A DNA stretch of 64,000 bases from Chlorocebus sabaeus (Eukaryota > Chordata > Mammalia > Primates > Cercopithecidae). This document shows, piece after piece, positions 1 through 12,004 of this stretch. The notes under the pieces are model-generated. The model was given only the letters and a program-made list of their open reading frames with translations. It did not search any database and was not told the DNA's origin. A program made the position numbers and the translations under genes. Position 1 is the stretch's first letter. Every line of letters begins with the position of its first letter. The stretch is taken from assembly GCF_047675955.1 (NCBI RefSeq), contig NC_132915.1, forward strand, positions 46,452,026 through 46,516,025, given 5' to 3'.

Positions 1-178
1 ATATGAAAGTTAGCTGGGAATGGTGGCATGCACCTGTAGTCCCAGCTGCTTGGGAGGCTGAGGCAGGAGAATCACTTGAACCCAGGAGGCAGAGGTTGCA
101 GTGAGCCGAGATCACTGCACTTTAGCCTGGTGACAGAGCGAGAATCCATCTCAAAAAAAAAAAAAAAAAAAAAAAAAA
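1..178 (+). mobile_element. Alu (AluS-like), right part, cut by the window edge
   Basis: The sequence runs from the end of the left monomer through the right monomer (CCCAGCTGCTTGGGAGGCTG, then GCAGTGAGCCGAGATC) and ends in a ~27-base A tail at 152-178. The left end lies outside the window. It has none of the Old World monkey AluY variants. Confidence 0.93.
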
Positions 179-2715
179 GAAATAAACCTAAAACAGTCAT
201 TTCCAAGACTCACAGGTTATTACCAAAATCAATGTTTGTAAATAAATTCTCGTTTCCATTTTAAATTACGCTATTTTATATATATTTTCTTCATACATAG
301 AGATAAAATGCACAAAATAAAGATATAGCATGTAAATCTGAAATAAATTTCCTGTTCTGAGGATGTAGAATGATTATTAAAGGTAAGTGAGATGCTTACG
401 ATTTCATAACCTGGAATGAGAGATAGACGAAAAGATAAGTGGTTGACAGAGGACTACTTACAGCTATGGCCTCAGCCTCTTAATATTATTTTCAGTTAAT
501 AAAATTCAGACAGAAGCAGAAATTTTTAATTTAGACCATAGAAACAATCAAATGGCATAAAACAAATGTCATACAAAATAATTATTGAATGTCATGGCAA
601 GTAAAAATTGTATGCAGCTCTGAATTGACTCCAACTTAAATAAACACAGGAGGATATAAAAAAGGAAAGTCCAACAGAAAGTGATCAGCACATAATTATT
701 ATAAAAGAAAGGCAGACTTTCAAATAATTGCCATGCCGTAGAGTAATTTCCATTATTTCACAAACATTTAATTAGTATTTTCCCTAGCATGACAATGGGC
801 CTATAATGACTACCTCTTATACACTGTTATTTTGTTTGGGCTAGACAGTAATTATGAGAGGTAAAATTTCACCCAACATGATAAAAGTTTATTCAGCTGA
901 AATTAAATAAGGATGCTGTTAAAGACTTGCTTCTGGAAAATGCCAAAGCCGAGAATGTCTAGACAAATCTTGAAAGAACACATTATTTTCTGTAATTTTG
1001 CACATGTACAGCAGAGGGCACTAATATAATTATAGTAGTTAGTCCTTATGGGAGTAATTATCTGTGATTCTGGGATTCACCGGAAGTAGTAAACTGGAAA
1101 GTTTTTCTCATCTTTATCAATGAATAGTTTCCTCCTATCTAAATAGGGAAATTCCATGCATGAAATTTACTTAATTTTTATAGCTGAAGGGCCATAATAA
1201 TAGAAAGTTAATGTTGATTATTCCCTAAGAAATCAACAACACAATGAGTGATCTTTGAGCATCATAAACTAGCTTCCTCAGAAGGCCAATAACACTCTAT
1301 CAACCTTTCTCCCTCTTCCTCTTGCTCTCACATAGCTACACTCACCTAGCTACATTTTCTCCCAGAACACCATCCCAGAAATCTGAAAGTGGAAAAACTT
1401 TTGGCTATGTTAGCAGCTTTTTATGATACAGTTGAAGCACTGTTTGTAATGATCTCCACAAGGTGATGGAAACTTTGAGACAAGTGGAAAAGAAAAAGAC
1501 CAACAATTTGCTGTTACAAAAGAATGGGAAAGCTAACCAAAATCATACTCAAAAAGGTTGTTTCATCACAGAGTGGGAGAACAGATGGTCAAACAGTTTC
1601 TCACTTTCCAGGTTAAATTAATAGAAAAATTGCTACCCTATGCAAAGCATAGAGTGTGTATAATAGAGAAAATTATCACTTGCTTTATGAATTTAAGTGT
1701 ATTAGATGCATGCTAATACAGACATGATCATAGCAAGTGCCTTGCTTTCCAGAGCTGAAAGTCTAGTGGTAGAGAGCAGACATAGTAACACATACTCACT
1801 TACGAATTAGGTAAAATGTGCTGAGTCCTGAGAGCATGGGGAATAAAGTATGACTCTGGGAATCTCTAGGAGCCAGAAAGGGCCTGCAGAAACAATGACA
1901 TTTAAATTGGGCTTTAAAGAATGGGTAGGCATTTTATTAGCTAAAGAAGTGGTGGAAAAATCTACCAGGATGGTAGAAATTGCTCATGCCAAGGCTTAGA
2001 AGCATGAAAGGCTAGTCCCAAAATAAACACATCTCTAATTTTCAAGGGAACATCCAACTGGAAGCCACAATTGTATATTAGGTAGAAAGTAATTTTATTA
2101 TGCTATTGAAGTAATTCACTGTAGATGCTTAAGAAATTTAAAAGGGGAGTTAGCTTTGAATTTTAACAGAAGACTTTGTTACTCCCGGAGTGTCTTTTTT
2201 GTATGTGGGTATATGGAAGTAGGGAGAGTATTTGTTTCAATGCTTGCTTTTTACTACAGCATTTTCCTATTTTGAGAAGCTGACAGGAGTCAGGAACTTG
2301 GCAGCTTGTTTCTGAATGATGGTTGCTCTTGATTCTAGAAGTTTCTGATTACTAGCACTTAGCTGGTGTTGTGGTACATTGACTCTGGGAAACATTTTAT
2401 TTTATAACCAGAAATTGTAGAGGTAATATATATTATTTTTGTTTTTTCTTCTGGTTACTGCATTACTGTTGAAAAATTAGTTATGGTCAGTTATGTGGTC
2501 AGAAGCAAGTGTCCTAAGAGGGGAAAATGAGAACTATTTTGAGATCAAGAATTACTACAGAGCCAGTTACACATATGATTATGGCCTATGTATATTTAAG
2601 GGCCTATGAAAATATTTGAGACCTGAAAAATAATTTTTTGTCCTTGAAATACTAAAAAATGACAAAATAAAAAGTAATATATATCTAATTAAGTGTACAT
2701 AAATGCGACTAACCT
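179..2715. other. Intergenic AT-rich DNA, no gene seen
   Basis: No convincing coding region, RNA gene or young repeat. Around 1780-2030 the text resembles a recurrent ancient mammalian repeat whose core reads like 'gggctttaaagaatgggtagg'; similar text recurs near 6900-7150 and 26160-26560. I could not assign a family. The rest looks like unique sequence. Confidence 0.6.
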
Positions 2716-2729
2716 CTTAGCTTAATCTT
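2716..2729. repeat. Target-site duplication, left copy
   Basis: CTTAGCTTAATCTT, identical to 4217-4230, brackets the truncated L1. Confidence 0.9.
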
Positions 2730-4216
2730 TATTTATTTATTTATTTATTATTATTATACTTTAAGTTGTAGGGTACATGTGCATAACGTGCAGGTTTGCT
2801 ACATATGTATACTTGTGCCATGTTGGTGTGCTGCACCCATCAACTCGTCATTTACATCAGGTGTAACTCCCAATGCAATCCCTTCCCCCTCTCCCCTCCC
2901 CATGATAGGCCCCGGTGTGTGATGTTCCCCTTCCCGAGTCCAAGTGATCTCATTGTTCAGTTCCCACCTATGAGTGAGAACATGCGGTGTTTGGTTTTCT
3001 GTTCTTGTGATAGTTTGCTAAGAATGATGGTTTCCAGCTGCATCCATGTCCCTACAAAGGACACAAACTCATCCTTTTTTATGGCTGCATAGTATTCCAT
3101 GGTGTATATGTGCCACATTTTCTTAATCCAATCTGTCACTGATGGACATTTGGGTTGATTCCAAGTCTTTGCTATTGTGAATAGTGCCTCAATAAACATA
3201 CGTGTGCATGTGTCTTTATAGCAGCATGATTTATAATCCTTTGGGTATATACCCAGTAATGGGATGGCTGGGTCGTATGGTACATCTAGTTCTAGATCCT
3301 TGAGGAATCGCCATACTGTTTTCCATAATGGTTGAACTAGTTTACAATCCCACCAACAGTGTAAAAGTGTTCCTATTTCTCCACATCCTCTCCAGCACCT
3401 GTTGTTTCCTGACTTTTGAATGATCGCCATTCTAACTGGTGTGAGATGGTATCTCATTGTGGTTTTGATTTGCATTTCTCTGATGGCCAGTGATGATGAG
3501 CATTTTTTCATGTGTCTGTTGGCTGTATGAATGTCTTCTTTTGAGAAATGTCTGTTTATATCCTTTGCCCACGTTTTGATGGGGTTGTTTTTTTCTTGTA
3601 AACTTGTTTGAGTTCTTTGTAGGTTCTGGATATTAGCCCTTCGTCAGATGAGTAGATTGCAAAAATTTTCTCCCATTCTGTAGGTTGCCTGTTCACTCTG
3701 ATGGTAGTTTCTTTTGCTGTGCAGAAGCTCTTTAGTTTAATGAGATCCCCTTTGTCAATTTTGGCTTTTGCTGCTGTTGCTTTTGGTGTTTTAGACCTGA
3801 AGTCTTTGCCCATGCCTATGTCCTGAATGGTACTACCTAGGTTTTCCTCTAGGATTTTTATGGTATTAGGTCTAACATTTAAGTCTCTAATCCATCTTGA
3901 ATTAATTTTCGTATAAGGAGTAAGGAAAGGATCCAGTTTCAGCTTTCTACTTATGGCTAGCCAATTTTCCCAGCACCATTTATGAAATAGGGAATCCTTT
4001 CCCCATTTCTTGTTTCTCTCAGGTTTGTCAAAGATCAGATGGCTGTAGATGTGTGGTATTATTTCTGAGGACTCTGTTCTGTTCCATTGGCCTATATCTC
4101 TGTTTTGGTACCAGTACCATGCTGTTTTGGTTACTGTAGCCTTGTAGTATAGTTTGAAGTCAGGTAGCGTGATGCCTCCAGCTTTGTTCTTTTGACTTAG
4201 GATTGTCTTGGAGATG
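2730..4216 (-). mobile_element. 5'-truncated L1 (young L1PA-type), ORF2 3' end plus 3'UTR
   Basis: Read on the minus strand, this is the last ~1.2 kb of ORF2 plus the short L1 3'UTR and an A-rich tail with TAAA repeats. It is flanked by a perfect 14-bp target-site duplication, CTTAGCTTAATCTT (2716-2729 and 4217-4230). On the element strand the nick site reads TT/AAGA, close to the L1 endonuclease consensus. The 5' break falls in ORF2, at the point matching about 34250 in the full-length copy of this window. The ORF2 C-terminal reading frame is open at 2957-3511 and ends with the usual IGGN-stop. A frame break separates that from the part at 3556-3813. Confidence 0.95.
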
Positions 4217-4230
4217 CTTAGCTTAATCTT
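4217..4230. repeat. Target-site duplication, right copy
   Basis: CTTAGCTTAATCTT, identical to 2716-2729. Confidence 0.9.
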
Positions 4231-4845
4231 AACCCTTTCCTAGCTATCTAAAACATTTTAACGTGGGATCTAATGCATTTTGTATGTTTGATGTGGTTTC
4301 GAGTAAGGCCTCTAAAATTAAATGGTCTTCAAGCTCTTCATATTTATATATTTCTGCTCATTCTATTCATTTCATCCACATCATTTTACATTTCCATACT
4401 GTTCCAGGAATCCTAAATTACAAGTATCTACCCAATTGTTTCTAGGGAGATAGCAGGAGACTGCTCCCATCACAGAAGCCACAGGCCCCGACACTCGGCC
4501 TTGATCCCACTTCATTTTTGTTAGTGGAGGCTAGTTAACAGTAACCCAGTTCCCTGTGACACTGCTTAGCCCAGGAATCATGTCTGGTTCTGGGAGGTCG
4601 AAGAACTGAAAAATGTCAACGAATCATATTTCAGTTTACAGATAAATTTTAAGTTATTTCATAGGAGATATATATCAGTTGCCAACTTACACGTCACCTA
4701 CAATATGTTTCTTTTAAATTTGATTTCTAAACTTAGAATTCAATGAAATATATTACGTGTTATTTGTAACAGAAACATGTTACAAATCATTAGTAATTTT
4801 TTAGTTTGACCCACAAAATCTCGTAGATACATAATATATCTGTAC
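4231..4845. other. Intergenic, nothing recognised
   Basis: AT-rich sequence without a recognisable gene or repeat. A 60-codon open stretch at 4263-4445 has low-complexity composition and no known domain, so I treat it as chance. Confidence 0.5.
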
Positions 4846-5331
4846 TAGGGTTCTCTAAAGGACAGAACAAATAGGGGATCTATCTATCTGTCTATATCTT
4901 TATCTATTTATCTATAGACATCTATCTCTCTAGATATATAAAGGGGAGTTTATTAAGTATTAACTTCCATGATCACAAGGTCCCACAATAGGCTGTCTGC
5001 AAGCTGAGGAGCAAGAAAAGCCAGTCTGGGTCTCAAAACTGAAGAACTTAGAGTTTGATATTCCAGGGCAGGAAGCATCTAGCACAGGAGAAAGTTGAGA
5101 CTAGGAAGCCAGGCCCATGTAATCTTTTCATGTTTTTGTACCTGCTTTATGTTCTGGCCATGCTGGCAGCTGATTAGGTAGTGCCCACCCAGAATAAGGG
5201 TGGGTCTGCCTTTCCCAGTCCACGGACTCAAATGTTAATCTCCTTTGGCAACACCCTCACAGACACACCCAGGATCAATACTTTGCATCCTTCAAACCAA
5301 TCAAGTTGACACTCAGCATTAACCTTCACAA
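4846..5331 (-). mobile_element. ERVL-type solo LTR (MLT2A-like)
   Basis: The plus strand starts CTGTACTAGGGTTCTCTAAA and ends near CACTCAGCATTAACC. Its reverse complement reads as an LTR with the TGTCAACTTGATTGG start region and an AATAAACTCCC poly(A) signal region (seen here as GGAGTTTATTAAG). About 100 bases of the interior seem to be missing. A TCTA-rich microsatellite has grown inside it at about 4878-4940. The family call rests on memory of the ERVL LTR consensus. No retroviral coding sequence accompanies it. Confidence 0.7.
4878..4940. repeat. Microsatellite (TCTA)n, impure
   Basis: Interrupted TCTA/TCTG repeats inside the LTR. Confidence 0.85.
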
Positions 5332-5399
5332 TACCTAACTTATTTTAACCACAATTTCAACATTGTTTAAAATATAGTTTCTCCCAAAATAATTAAAAG

Positions 5400-5905
5400 C
5401 AGAACCTGAAACAGCTACTTAAACACCAGTGTTCATAGCAGCATTATATGCAATAGGCAAAAGATGAAAACAACCCAAATGTCCATCAGCAGGTGAGTGG
5501 ACAGAGAAAATGTAGTGTATAAGATAATGGAATGTATAAAAGATTGAAATTCTAATGCACGCTACAATGTAGATGAACTTTGAAAATATTATGCCAAGTG
5601 AAATACATCATACATCAAAAGATAATTATTTCATGATTCTTCAAACATAAGGTACCTAGAATAGACAAATTCAAAGGGGGCAGTAAGTGTAAAACAGTAG
5701 GGGTTGGAGAAAGGGGATAATGGGATGTTAATGTTTAATGGATACAGAGTTTCTATTTGGAATGATGAAAAAGTTCTGGAAATTGATCCTGGTGATGGTT
5801 GCACAACATCATGGATATACTTAATGCTACTGAGTTGCACACTTAAAAACGGTTAAAATTGTGAATTTTATATTAGATATGTATCTTACCACAGTAAAAA
5901 AAATT
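5400..5905 (+). mobile_element. Old L1 (L1MA/L1PB-type) 3' end
   Basis: It contains the ORF2-downstream text 'catagcagcattatatgcaatag', 'aacccaaatgtccatcag' and the 3'UTR text 'gatcctggtgatggttgcac', then an A-rich end at about 5898-5910. It is diverged and 5'-truncated, on the plus strand. Confidence 0.8.
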
Positions 5906-7149
5906 TAGTTTCCAAAAAATAAACTCTTTCTTGATTTCCATCTCCAAAAACCAGGAGCCTAGTTTCCCAAATACGGAACAGGGAAAGATGCTTCCAGCAA
6001 TTGAAGTGATAATAGGGTTTGGTATAAAATATAATTTTACATTTTTCTAATTCTGTGTGTTTAAAGAAAATGTAATAATTTTTACCAGAATTAGAGTTCA
6101 TACTTTATAAGCTTAGCATTCAGAGCTATTCCCCATGCTAGCCCTTCAGTCTCCTTTCCCAGTGCCTTCTGCTTCTGTCCCCCAACATCACTGACACTGT
6201 AAGAAAGAGGGGTTGCTCCTACCTGATTAAGTGGGAAGGGCAGAAAAAATGGAGTAATGGGAAAGCAAGGCTATGGCCAGGACTACATGTGAGCTGTGTT
6301 TTGAAAGAGCGAACTGCCCCTGCTTTTGTTGTTTATTTAGTATTGGAAAGATGGAGACGAAATCGTGAATTAAAAGAATTGTAAGTAAAATTTATTTCAT
6401 TGTGTGTGTTTCATACTGTTGGTTGCCAATTGTAGCAGACACTTTAGGCTATCTTGCTAATATGGCCTCTCCTCCTCTTTCTTATTAGGAGAACACTAAT
6501 TTTTGTTTGGGATCATAATGTGTTCACTTAAAAAAAACTTGCTTTTCCATCTCTCTTTCAATTAGGTGTGGCCTGATAATGTAGTTTGGTCAATGAGATG
6601 TAAGTGGAAATCTAGAGAATTTGGGGAAACCTTTTGCTTTTATGATATGAGTACATGCCCTTCCTCTTCCCCTTTGTCTAGCCAGGTATGAAGGTGTAAT
6701 CCTAATAGTTATAGCAACTTGTTTCATTAAGATGGAAGTTCATTTGCTCAGTTGAGTGGAGTAGGAATTTAGAAGGAGTCAGCCAGTGTTCTTTGTGATG
6801 TTGAGTAGTGTGGATTCTCTAAATCTGGGCTTCTTATAAGGTGAGAAAATAAACACCTTTGTGTTTAAGCTACTGGTAAGTAGAAGTGGCAGGCATCTAT
6901 TGGGGAAGGGCAGAAATTCCAGATGGAAGGAACAGAATCCCAAAGATCAGAAGTAATGGCTATGTAGGGTGGAGGTTAGGGCTGGAAAGTAAGTGGTTTA
7001 TTTTGGTTGCAGCATAGAGTATGGAAGAGAAAGTAGGTGGAAATAATATTAAAAAACAACGTTGAGTCAGAAAGTAGTAGAAGACCTGACATACTAGATT
7101 AAAGAATTGGATTTTGTTATGAAGGCAACAAGGAACCACAGAAGGTCTC
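5906..7149. other. Intergenic DNA, possible ancient repeat at the right end
   Basis: No gene is seen. About 6900-7149 resembles the same unassigned ancient repeat noted near 1900 and 26300. It continues after the LTR at 7514, so the LTR inserted into it. Confidence 0.45.
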
Positions 7150-7513
7150 TGTATTAGTCTGTTCTAACGCTGCTGTGAAGAAATACCCGAGACTGGTTAA
7201 TTTATAAAGAAAAGAGGTTCAATGAACTCACAGTTCCGCATGGCTGGGAAGGCCTCAGGAAACTTACAATCATGGCAGAAGGCACCTCTTCACATGGTGG
7301 CAGGAGAGAGAATGAGTGCCAGCAGGGGAAATGCCAGATGCTTATAAAACCATCAAATCTCAGGAGACCTCACTCGCTATCACAAGAACAGCATGGGAGA
7401 AACTGCCCCCATGATTCAATTACCACTCACCAGGTCCCTCCCACAACACGTGGGGATTATGGGAACTATAATTCAAGATGAGATTTGGGTGGGGACACAG
7501 CCAAACCGTATTA
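7150..7513 (-). mobile_element. Solo LTR, ERVL-MaLR (MST/THE1 class)
   Basis: The plus strand begins TGTATTAGTCTGTTCTAACG and ends GATTTGGGTGGGGACACAGC..CCGTATTA, the reverse complement of the MaLR LTR start 'TGATATGGTTTGGCTGTG'. It is bracketed by a 5-bp duplication, GTCTC (7145-7149 and 7514-7518), as expected for an LTR element. No internal region is present, so it is a solo LTR. Confidence 0.85.
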
Positions 7514-7518
7514 GTCTC

Positions 7519-7907
7519 TGTTTTGCAGAGTGCCATGCTGAGAGCTATGCTTAGTCAAGCAAGGACTAGCTGTAGTAGTTCAGTTGGGTGAGAACAAGAC
7601 TATTTTACTAATCTAGGTTAGAATGAATGAAGGTCTGAACAGGGGCAGGGGTAGTAGGAATAGGTGGGAAGTGTGGGTAGTTTGCAAAATATTTAAGGCA
7701 AAGTGGACAGATATTGATATGTGGAGTGAATGAATGGAGGGAATCTCACCTACTTCTGACTTTCATATTTTGATAATTGAATAGAAAATATACAGGTTGG
7801 CTTGGCATCCTGATTTCTTTCTTTTAGAATAAAATAGAAAAAAGATATTATAGTTGAGGATTTCTTTCTAAAGGCGGAAACCCTGATATATGGGCTTTTA
7901 AAATATT
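7519..7907. other. Intergenic, nothing recognised apart from the ancient repeat remnant
   Basis: Continuation of the sequence interrupted by the solo LTR. No gene is seen. Confidence 0.4.
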
Positions 7908-8179
7908 TATTTTTTTGAGATGGAGTCTTGCTCTGTCGCCAAGGCTGGAGTGCAGTGGTGCGGTCTCTGCTCACTGCAAGCTCCGCCGCCAGGGTTCAGC
8001 CTCCCGAGTAGCTGGGACTACAGGCACCCACCACCACACCCGGCTAATTTTTTGAATTTTTAGTAGAGACAGGGTTTCACCACGTTAGCCAGGATGGTCT
8101 CGATCTCCTGACCTCGTGATCCACCCGCCTCGGACTCCCAAAGTGCTGGGATTACAGGTGTGAGCCACCGCGCCCGGCC
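7908..8179 (-). mobile_element. AluY-type element
   Basis: Minus-strand Alu running from a short T stretch to 'GAGCCACCGCGCCCGGCC'. It has a small deletion near 'ccgccagggttcagcctcc', where about 24 consensus bases are absent. Confidence 0.93.
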
Positions 8180-8249
8180 AATGTATGGCCTTTATTTGTC
8201 GTCCTCCTGGTTACAAAATTACCTCGGTCAAGATTTTAATAAAACAGAT

Positions 8250-8375
8250 CCTTTGGAACATAGACTGCAAGAGGTTAGAGATGTTTTCTTCACTGCTATT
8301 TCTCCAGCACCTAGAAGAGTGCCTGGCACATAGTAGGCCTTCAAAACGTGTTTGTTGAATAAATTAATGAATGGA
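8250..8375 (+). mobile_element. L2 LINE 3' end fragment
   Basis: Carries the L2 tail text 'gcctggcacatagtaggcc' followed by 'tttgttgaataaattaatga'. Short and diverged. Confidence 0.75.
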
Positions 8376-8954
8376 TTATTCATTCTCTTCGGAAATTTCT
8401 TAGAAATGCAGTTGCTTTTTATTTCATGATATTAGTGATTTTTCGATCAGAAAAGGACTCTAAGGATTGCCTGACCTAGTCTGTTCATTTTAAACAAAAG
8501 GAACGGGATTCACAGGGAATTATGGTACACAGATATAATTTTGCTTGTGTATGTGTGTTACATTTCTAGGGACCAGTAAACCAAAAAGAGAAAATAATCA
8601 ATACATATGTGTCCATTCTGTTTAGGACCATCTTCAGATTAATAAGTACATATTTCTTAGCTTTTGTATTTCTAATACTGTTGAAAATGTGATAGGACAT
8701 TTTAAAAGGAGACTGCGACCTGATCCTTATTTTCAAAGAAATTACAGTTTAGTTCAGGAGATAATATTAAGGCATATGAAATATCTAGAATGCAATCAAG
8801 AACTGTAATTGGGTAGGAATGGGTAGGTGACTTCAGGAAAGGGAGAGATTAATGTGTCTTACAGATTGTTCTGTAAAAATTTAAAAATATATATAAGAAC
8901 ATAAAACAATGACATTTATCAAATAACCAGCTAGCACGATAGCTAGCTTAATAA
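8376..8954. other. Intergenic, nothing recognised
   Basis: No gene or clear repeat. Confidence 0.45.
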
Positions 8955-9190
8955 TGCTTAATAAGAATTTAATCATAGCTAATATTTATTGAGCATCTAC
9001 TATGAAATAGGGAAACAATAAAATGGTATTTACTGACATTGTTGCTTTTGATACATAATACCCCATGAAGTTTGTTTTAATCCTTATTTTTAGGTTAGGT
9101 AATGTTCAAAATGTTAAATAATAGATAAGTCATGAATCCATGCTTCAAATTCAGATTTAAACTCTTAGCTACTACTACAGCACACTGCCT
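8955..9190 (+). mobile_element. MIR SINE
   Basis: The text 'agctaatatttattgagcat' and the later 'taaactcttagctactacta' follow the MIR core order on the plus strand. Diverged. Confidence 0.65.
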
Positions 9191-9726
9191 TGATAGCTGT
9201 AAAAAGGATAAATGTAACCTTCTACATTTATCTAGTTAGTATGAAGCACCTCATCAGTTTGGGGTACAAATATGGTCATTTATCCTTATGATAATCAAAG
9301 TAAATATTTAAGACCCCAGCAGCACAATTAACAAGAGGTTCATTCTCTGTTTTGGAGCTTCCCCCTTATGTTGTCTAGAGTCTAATTCTGACTAAAGAGG
9401 CTCATTATGATTCCAACAGCAAGAGGAGAAGAGGCCTGGAGATGTTCTTATTTTAAAAGTTCTAATTTCCAGCTGTTGTTGGTTCCATGGCAGCTTTGTC
9501 TGTGGCTGAGAACTGACCCTGCACAGTTGGATGCAACTTTCTTGTCTGAAGTAGTAATGGCATCCTTACTGGTAAAGAACCCTGCACAGGTCACATCCAT
9601 TCTCTTTAGGGGGAGATTATCGCACACTCTCCAGCTGCATGCTGGATCAAGTGCAGTAACCCTTGAACTTCCAAGTTTACAGCTCTTTGGTTTACATTCA
9701 ACTGCTCAGCCATTGTCCTCAAACAG
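9191..9726. other. Intergenic, nothing recognised
   Basis: An open frame of 111 codons lies at 9407-9742 but has no recognisable domain. It runs into the inverted-repeat arm, so I do not call it a gene. Confidence 0.45.
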
Positions 9727-9997
9727 ATACGGGGAAAGTTAATTGACAAACAAGTAAGCAACTTAACAAACAACAACATAGAGAATGTAATCAGTGCTAA
9801 AAAGGAAAGAAAAGGGTGATGTGACGAAGACTATCTGGGCAGGTACTACTTTCATTAAGTCATTTAAGGGGGGGCCCTCTGAAGAGATAGAATGTGAGCT
9901 GAAATCTGAAAGATGAGAAGGAACCAACTATTCAGAAAGTCTAGGGTGTGAATGGAAAATACAAAACATCAGAGATACAAAGTTGCTTGGTATGTTC
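9727..9997 (-). repeat. Inverted repeat, left arm: displaced copy of L2 sequence
   Basis: The arm is the reverse complement of 11557-11823 with about 12 substitutions and three small length differences over ~270 bp (about 95 percent identity by eye). Its flanks do not continue the L2 sequence, whereas the flanks of the right arm do. So this arm is probably the derived copy, inserted in the opposite orientation about 1.56 kb upstream of its source. Confidence 0.93.
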
Positions 9998-10190
9998 GCT
10001 GACAAGAGTCAACTTGAATTTGCAGTGTAAGTCATGCACTATAATCAAAACTGGTCCTTGCTCTACAAGCTCTTTCAGTCAAGTACTCAATCTGGGCTAC
10101 TAACCCAGACTTTCCCTTCTCTCATGGGCCCATTTCTACCACTCGGCCTCAGTCAGGAACATCTCAATTCACTAGATCTAAAACAATGTT

Positions 10191-10499
10191 TAGACCAAGC
10201 ACGGTGGCTCACATCTGTCCCAGCACTTTGAGAGGCCAAGGCAGAAGGATTGCTTGAATCTAGGAGTTCAAGAGCAACATCTGAGTAACATCTCAAGACC
10301 TCATCTCTATAAAAAATCCAAGAGTTAGCCAGGTGTGGTGGTATGTTCCTGTGGGTCCAGCTACTCAGGAGGCTGAGATGGGAGGATTGCTTGAGCCTGG
10401 GAGGTTGTGGCTGCAGTAAGCCATGATCACACCACACCATTGCACTCCAGCCTAGGTGACAGAGTGAGACCCTGTCTCAACAACAACAACAACAACAAG
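10191..10499 (+). mobile_element. AluJ-type element in the inverted-repeat spacer
   Basis: Plus-strand, diverged Alu ending in (CAA)n. It is flanked by a 12-bp target duplication, TAAAACAATGTT (10179-10190 and 10500-10511). Confidence 0.93.
10480..10498. repeat. (CAA)n microsatellite, Alu tail
   Basis: Six CAA units at the 3' end of the AluJ. Confidence 0.85.
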
Positions 10500-10765
10500 T
10501 AAAACAATGTTAAATCTCCAAGAAGAAGAGGACTTGATGCCTTTCCTTCAAGACCCTATGGGTCTCATGCATATTTATCTAACTGCTATATACCAGTGAG
10601 TTTTACACAGCTCACCAGACATATGCTGATGACTTCCAAATGTATATCTTGAGATCAGAATCTCTTCCAGGAAGTTCATGTGTGTGCGCGTTATTTTGCC
10701 TACTCAACATCTCTAACTGAAGTCTCTTAACAGTTCAAATTCAGTACATCTCAAAGGGAACTTTT

Positions 10766-11062
10766 TTTTTTCTTTTTTTTGAGAAAGGTTCTTGCTCTAT
10801 AACCCAGGCTGGAGTGCAGTGGCTCAATCTCAGCTCACTGCAACCTCCACCTCCTGGGTTCAAGTGATTCCTTTGCCTCAGCCTCCTGAGTAACTGGGAC
10901 TACAGGCACGCACCACCACACCCAGCTAGTTTTAGTATTTTTAGTACAGACAGGGTTTCACCATGTTGGCCAGGCTGGTCTTAAACTCCTGACCTTAGGT
11001 GATCTGCCCATGCCAGCCTCCCAAGGTGCTGGGATTATAGGCGTGAGCCACTGTGCCTGGCC
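10766..11062 (-). mobile_element. AluS element inside the L2
   Basis: Minus-strand Alu flanked by a TCAAAGGGAACTTTT duplication (10751-10765 and 11063-11077; the T end merges with the tail). Together with the plus-strand AluJ it forms a second inverted pair inside the larger inverted repeat. Confidence 0.93.
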
Positions 11063-11556
11063 TCAAAGGGAACTTTTGATTCCCTGCTTCTAATCCTGTT
11101 TATCCAATAGTCTTCACCATCTCAATTTATGGTACCTCCAACTATTCAGATTCCCAAACCAAACTCTGGCAGTCAGACCGGATACTTCCTTTGCCCTCTT
11201 CTTTCACACCCAATCCATCAACAAGTGCTGTCAGCTTGACCTTTGTAATCAATCCATCCTGAATACCACCATATCTCTCTTTTCCCCCAGTAAACACTCT
11301 GATCCAAGCCATCATTCTCTCTTGCTCAGACTGGTCTTCCTGCTTCTATTCTCCTTCCCTCAACCCCAGAATCCATTCTCTCCACAGCAGAGTGGTTTTT
11401 CATTAATGCACTGAAATAATACCTCTCCTCTGCTTCAGATCTTTCAATGATTTCCGATTAGCCTTAGAGTAACATCCAAACTCATTCCTTCATCTTACAC
11501 CACATTTCCTTTCACCCTTTCTAATTCTAACCATACTTACCTTTGTTCTGCTTTTA

Positions 11557-11823
11557 GAACATACTAAGCAACTTTGTACCTCTGGTGTTTTGTATTTTCC
11601 ATTGACACCCTAGACTTTTTGAATAGTTGGTTCCTTCTCATCTTCAGATTTCAGCTCACATTCTACCTCTTCAGAGGGCCCCCCTTAACTGACTTAATGA
11701 AAGTAGTACCTGCCCAGATAGTCTCTGAAACATCACCCTTCTTTCCTTTTTAGCACTGATTACATTCTCTATGTTGTTGTTTGTTAAGTTGCTTACTTGT
11801 TTGTCAATTAACTTTCCCCATAT
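11557..11823 (+). repeat. Inverted repeat, right arm (source copy within L2)
   Basis: Reverse complement of 9727-9997, about 95 percent identical. L2 text continues on both sides, marking it as the original locus. Confidence 0.93.
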
Positions 11824-12004
11824 GAGTTCATGAAGGTAGGAACTGGTTGGCCTTGGCTTTTCTGTATCTCCAGCGTTAAGCTCCTAGCACATATTAGGTA
11901 TGCCATACATAATATGATTAACTACTGACTGAGTAAATAATTGTGAGACATCTTTTGTGCATCCCAGAAGCACAAAAGCATGGGATATTTTTTGACAGCT
12001 TAAC

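Larger units (their letters stand above)
10512..11940 (+). mobile_element. Long L2 LINE fragment, split by an Alu
   Basis: Diverged L2 on the plus strand. Recognisable stretches include 'gctgatgacttccaaatgta', 'caatccatcaacaagtgctg', 'gatccaagccatcattctct' and the tail 'tagcacatattaggtatgcc'. It is interrupted at about 10766-11062 by an Alu. The segment 11557-11823 is the source of the inverted duplication at 9727-9997. No ORF survives. Confidence 0.75.

Noticed and set aside
9407..9742. 111-codon open frame
   Set aside because: No recognisable domain, and it runs into the inverted-repeat arm.
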